A DNA stretch of 45,810 nt from PUPG01 sp031323845 (GTDB lineage Bacteria > Bacteroidota > Bacteroidia > Bacteroidales > UBA7960). Of the stretch, positions 45,401-45,810 are shown piece after piece; positions within the stretch are counted from its first letter, which is position 1, and each line of letters starts with the position of its first letter. The notes below the pieces were generated by a model. That model ran no database searches. It saw only the letters and a program-made list of their open reading frames with translations, and had not been told where the DNA came from. The stretch lies in contig JAVIYP010000018.1 of assembly GCA_031323845.1 (NCBI GenBank), forward strand, positions 1 to 45,810, read 5' to 3'. The position numbers were made by a program, and so were the translations under genes.

Positions 45401-45692
45401 GTGAGGGCATCACATAGATCTGCCGGCTTCCGCTGTATTCCGCCGAAAAGGCAATCCACTTGCCATCCGGAGAGAGCTTGGGAAAAAGCTCCAGGCCTTT
45501 GTGCGAGGTGAGCTGACGTGCATCACCGCCTCCTGCATCTACGGTCCAGATGTTGCCTGCATAGACAAAAACGATCTGATCACCGCTAATGTCAGGGAAC
45601 CTTAACAAGCGGGCATCCTCAATTCCAAAGGTAGCCAGGGAAAAGAAGACCATCATTGCCGTGGAAATGAATGTAATCAGTTTATTTTTCAT
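42450..45692 (-). CDS. Tricorn-like S41 family protease
   Basis: The 1080-residue exported protein starts at 45692, giving a signal peptide (about 1-24). Two beta-propeller regions follow (about 28-340 and 345-650), with repeated LSPDGKWIAF- and WSPDSRYLVF-type blades (PD40 repeats). A PDZ domain lies near 750-850 and the S41 serine protease domain at about 860-1080. The candidate nucleophile is Ser961 in QFSSSGGD, and the glutamate of the motif EGIGVYPDIEV is present. His736 in NTGHAYV matches the catalytic histidine of tricorn, but the residue before it is Gly instead of the usual Ser. Tricorn homologues degrade oligopeptides to small products. The convergent tamA-like gene ends 3 bases away. 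Confidence 0.92.
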   Translation of the reverse strand: MKNKLITFISTAMMVFFSLATFGIEDARLLRFPDISGDQIVFVYAGNIWTVDAGGGDARQLTSHKGLELFPKLSPDGKWIAFSAEYSGSRQIYVMPSQGGTPKQLTWYNDVGYMPPRGGFDNVVLGWTPDSRSILFRSNRTPFGDRMGKYYLVDIEGGLERPLSIPYGGFGVLSPDGDKMVFAYVDREFRTWKRYKGGRASNLWIYDLTENTSEEITDFKGTDHIPHWYGDNIYFASDRDLWLNIYVYNTITRDIRQLTFHDDFDVMWPSGTGNQLVYESGGYLYRMDLDTEETERVVVNIRYDFNNTLPYHKNVKDNIHSMAISPSANRVLFDARGDIFSIPAGEGTTFNLTQSPGVRAVYPQWSPNGKWIAYYDDSTGEYEVYLLENKEHAVARQLTSNSQGWKYQPKWSPDSRYLVFFDRSMMLKLLDTETGAVTLVDRPTAEEIRQYDFSPDSRWITYAKSSRNGLGAVWVYNIESREAVQLTSDEYGESNPVFSKCGEYIFFTSNRDFNLTFSDFEFNYLYNRATRIYGLHLTSDSPRLFEPRETLETTGQKTDDQKNEGEPVVRIDFAGANHRIVAFPLQAGSYWGLQAVKGGLVYFTNSGMRRYMISEQNDQSIMDGISTGIVSADESKFLYAHRGDYGVANLAPGQSPGDGKLDLGNMNMRIDPLKEWEQIFLDGWRIYRDFFYVENLHEIDWEGFYKRYSALLPYLNHRFDLDYMFGEIIAETNTGHAYVDYGDFERVDRVDTGLLGAKLAADERSGRYVITKIYAGENWNNDLRSPLTVQGVDVREGDYLIRIEGHDITTAVNPYMFLEDRVDKATRIMVNNRPDDIGARTYTIHPVSSELDLIHLDWVNTRRAIVDELSNGRIGYIYVPNTSFDGNRELFRGMYAYHDREALIIDERFNGGGFIPDRMIELLSRETHAKWYRAGLDYPMRTPGVAHDGPKVMLINQFSSSGGDALPYFFRQKNLGTIIGTRTWGGLVGMTANARLKDGGYIGVPRFGIYNEEGDWIIEGIGVYPDIEVVDAPHRLARGEDPSLEAAIELLLQKLEEHPVRPWPVPTPPDRSGWIEFEIE

Positions 45693-45702
45693 GGGATAAA
45701 AA

Positions 45703-45810
45703 TTATTGTTTATAAATAACAGCATTGATACTCATACCGGCGCCTACCGAAGCAAACAACAGGTGGTCGCCGGCTTGTATGTTGTGTCCGGGAATCTTCT
45801 GGTTCAGGAT
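45703..45810 (-). CDS. 3' end of a FabH-like 3-oxoacyl-ACP synthase (partial)
   Basis: The last 108 bases, read on the minus strand, are an uninterrupted frame of 35 codons plus TAA. It ends in GDHLLFASVGAGMSINAVIYKQ-like sequence, typical of the C-terminal strand of thiolase-fold ketosynthase III proteins. In FabH the residues just before this strand lie near the active-site Asn. The gene is cut by the window edge, so substrate class (fatty acid initiation or a specialised ketosynthase) is unknown. It ends 10 bases before the tricorn-like gene on the same strand, so the two are probably co-transcribed. Confidence 0.7.
   Translation of the reverse strand: MLNQKIPGHNIQAGDHLLFASVGAGMSINAVIYKQ

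Overview
The window reads as ordinary chromosome of a member of the Bacteroidota, most likely Bacteroidales/Marinilabiliales-like. The evidence is short (288-residue) RpoD-type sigma factors, Bacteroidota-only families (DUF5606, DUF5916, a lipidated TamA-like protein), the YidC form with a long periplasmic domain, weak or absent Shine-Dalgarno sequences, and several promoters matching the Bacteroidota consensus (TTTG about 19-21 bases before TAnnTTTG). I see no phage, transposase, integrase, CRISPR array, rRNA or tRNA.

Layout. Bases 1-653 are gene-free and carry TTTGCG-rich repeats plus an 8-base tandem repeat. Bases 654-4995 (+) hold a DegP/HtrA protease, a primary-type sigma factor and a periplasmic 5'-nucleotidase. 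Bases 5003-14913 (-) hold an aspartyl protease with a PDZ domain, pyrD overlapping a DUF5606 gene, an MsbA-type ABC exporter, purB overlapping yidC, and pyrG. A PsiE-like membrane protein (-) and an MFS transporter (+) follow, divergently arranged. Bases 17139-21287 (-) form the information-processing block rpsO, pnp, second sigma factor, rpe, with an intrinsic terminator between rpsO and pnp.

Bases 21471-29254 are more accessory: a membrane-anchored nitroreductase, two different serine beta-lactamase-fold hydrolases, a DUF5916 outer-membrane-type protein and an unrecognised lipoprotein. Bases 29328-34790 form a redox/iron neighbourhood: a BFD-like [2Fe-2S] protein, hybrid cluster protein (Hcp), an associated iron-sulfur protein, an orphan solute-binding lipoprotein, and ferritin. 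Bases 35123-42446 (+) are a TamB/TamA-type envelope assembly pair. Bases 42450-45692 (-) encode a tricorn-like protease, and the window ends inside the 3' end of a FabH-like ketosynthase.

Functionally the window mixes nucleotide synthesis (pyrD, purB, pyrG), envelope biogenesis and quality control (DegP, YidC, MsbA, TamA/TamB), RNA turnover and transcription (two sigma factors, PNPase), and nitrosative/iron stress handling (Hcp, Fe-S proteins, ferritin). I found no convincing undescribed system. The most interesting points are two near-identical-architecture primary-type sigma factors within 15 kb, a tamB gene without a canonical start codon at its expected N-terminus, a quinone-type PyrD with Cys at the catalytic Ser position, an Hcp-linked iron-sulfur protein missing one cluster cysteine, and a dispersed repeat fragment shared between base 72 and base 27284.
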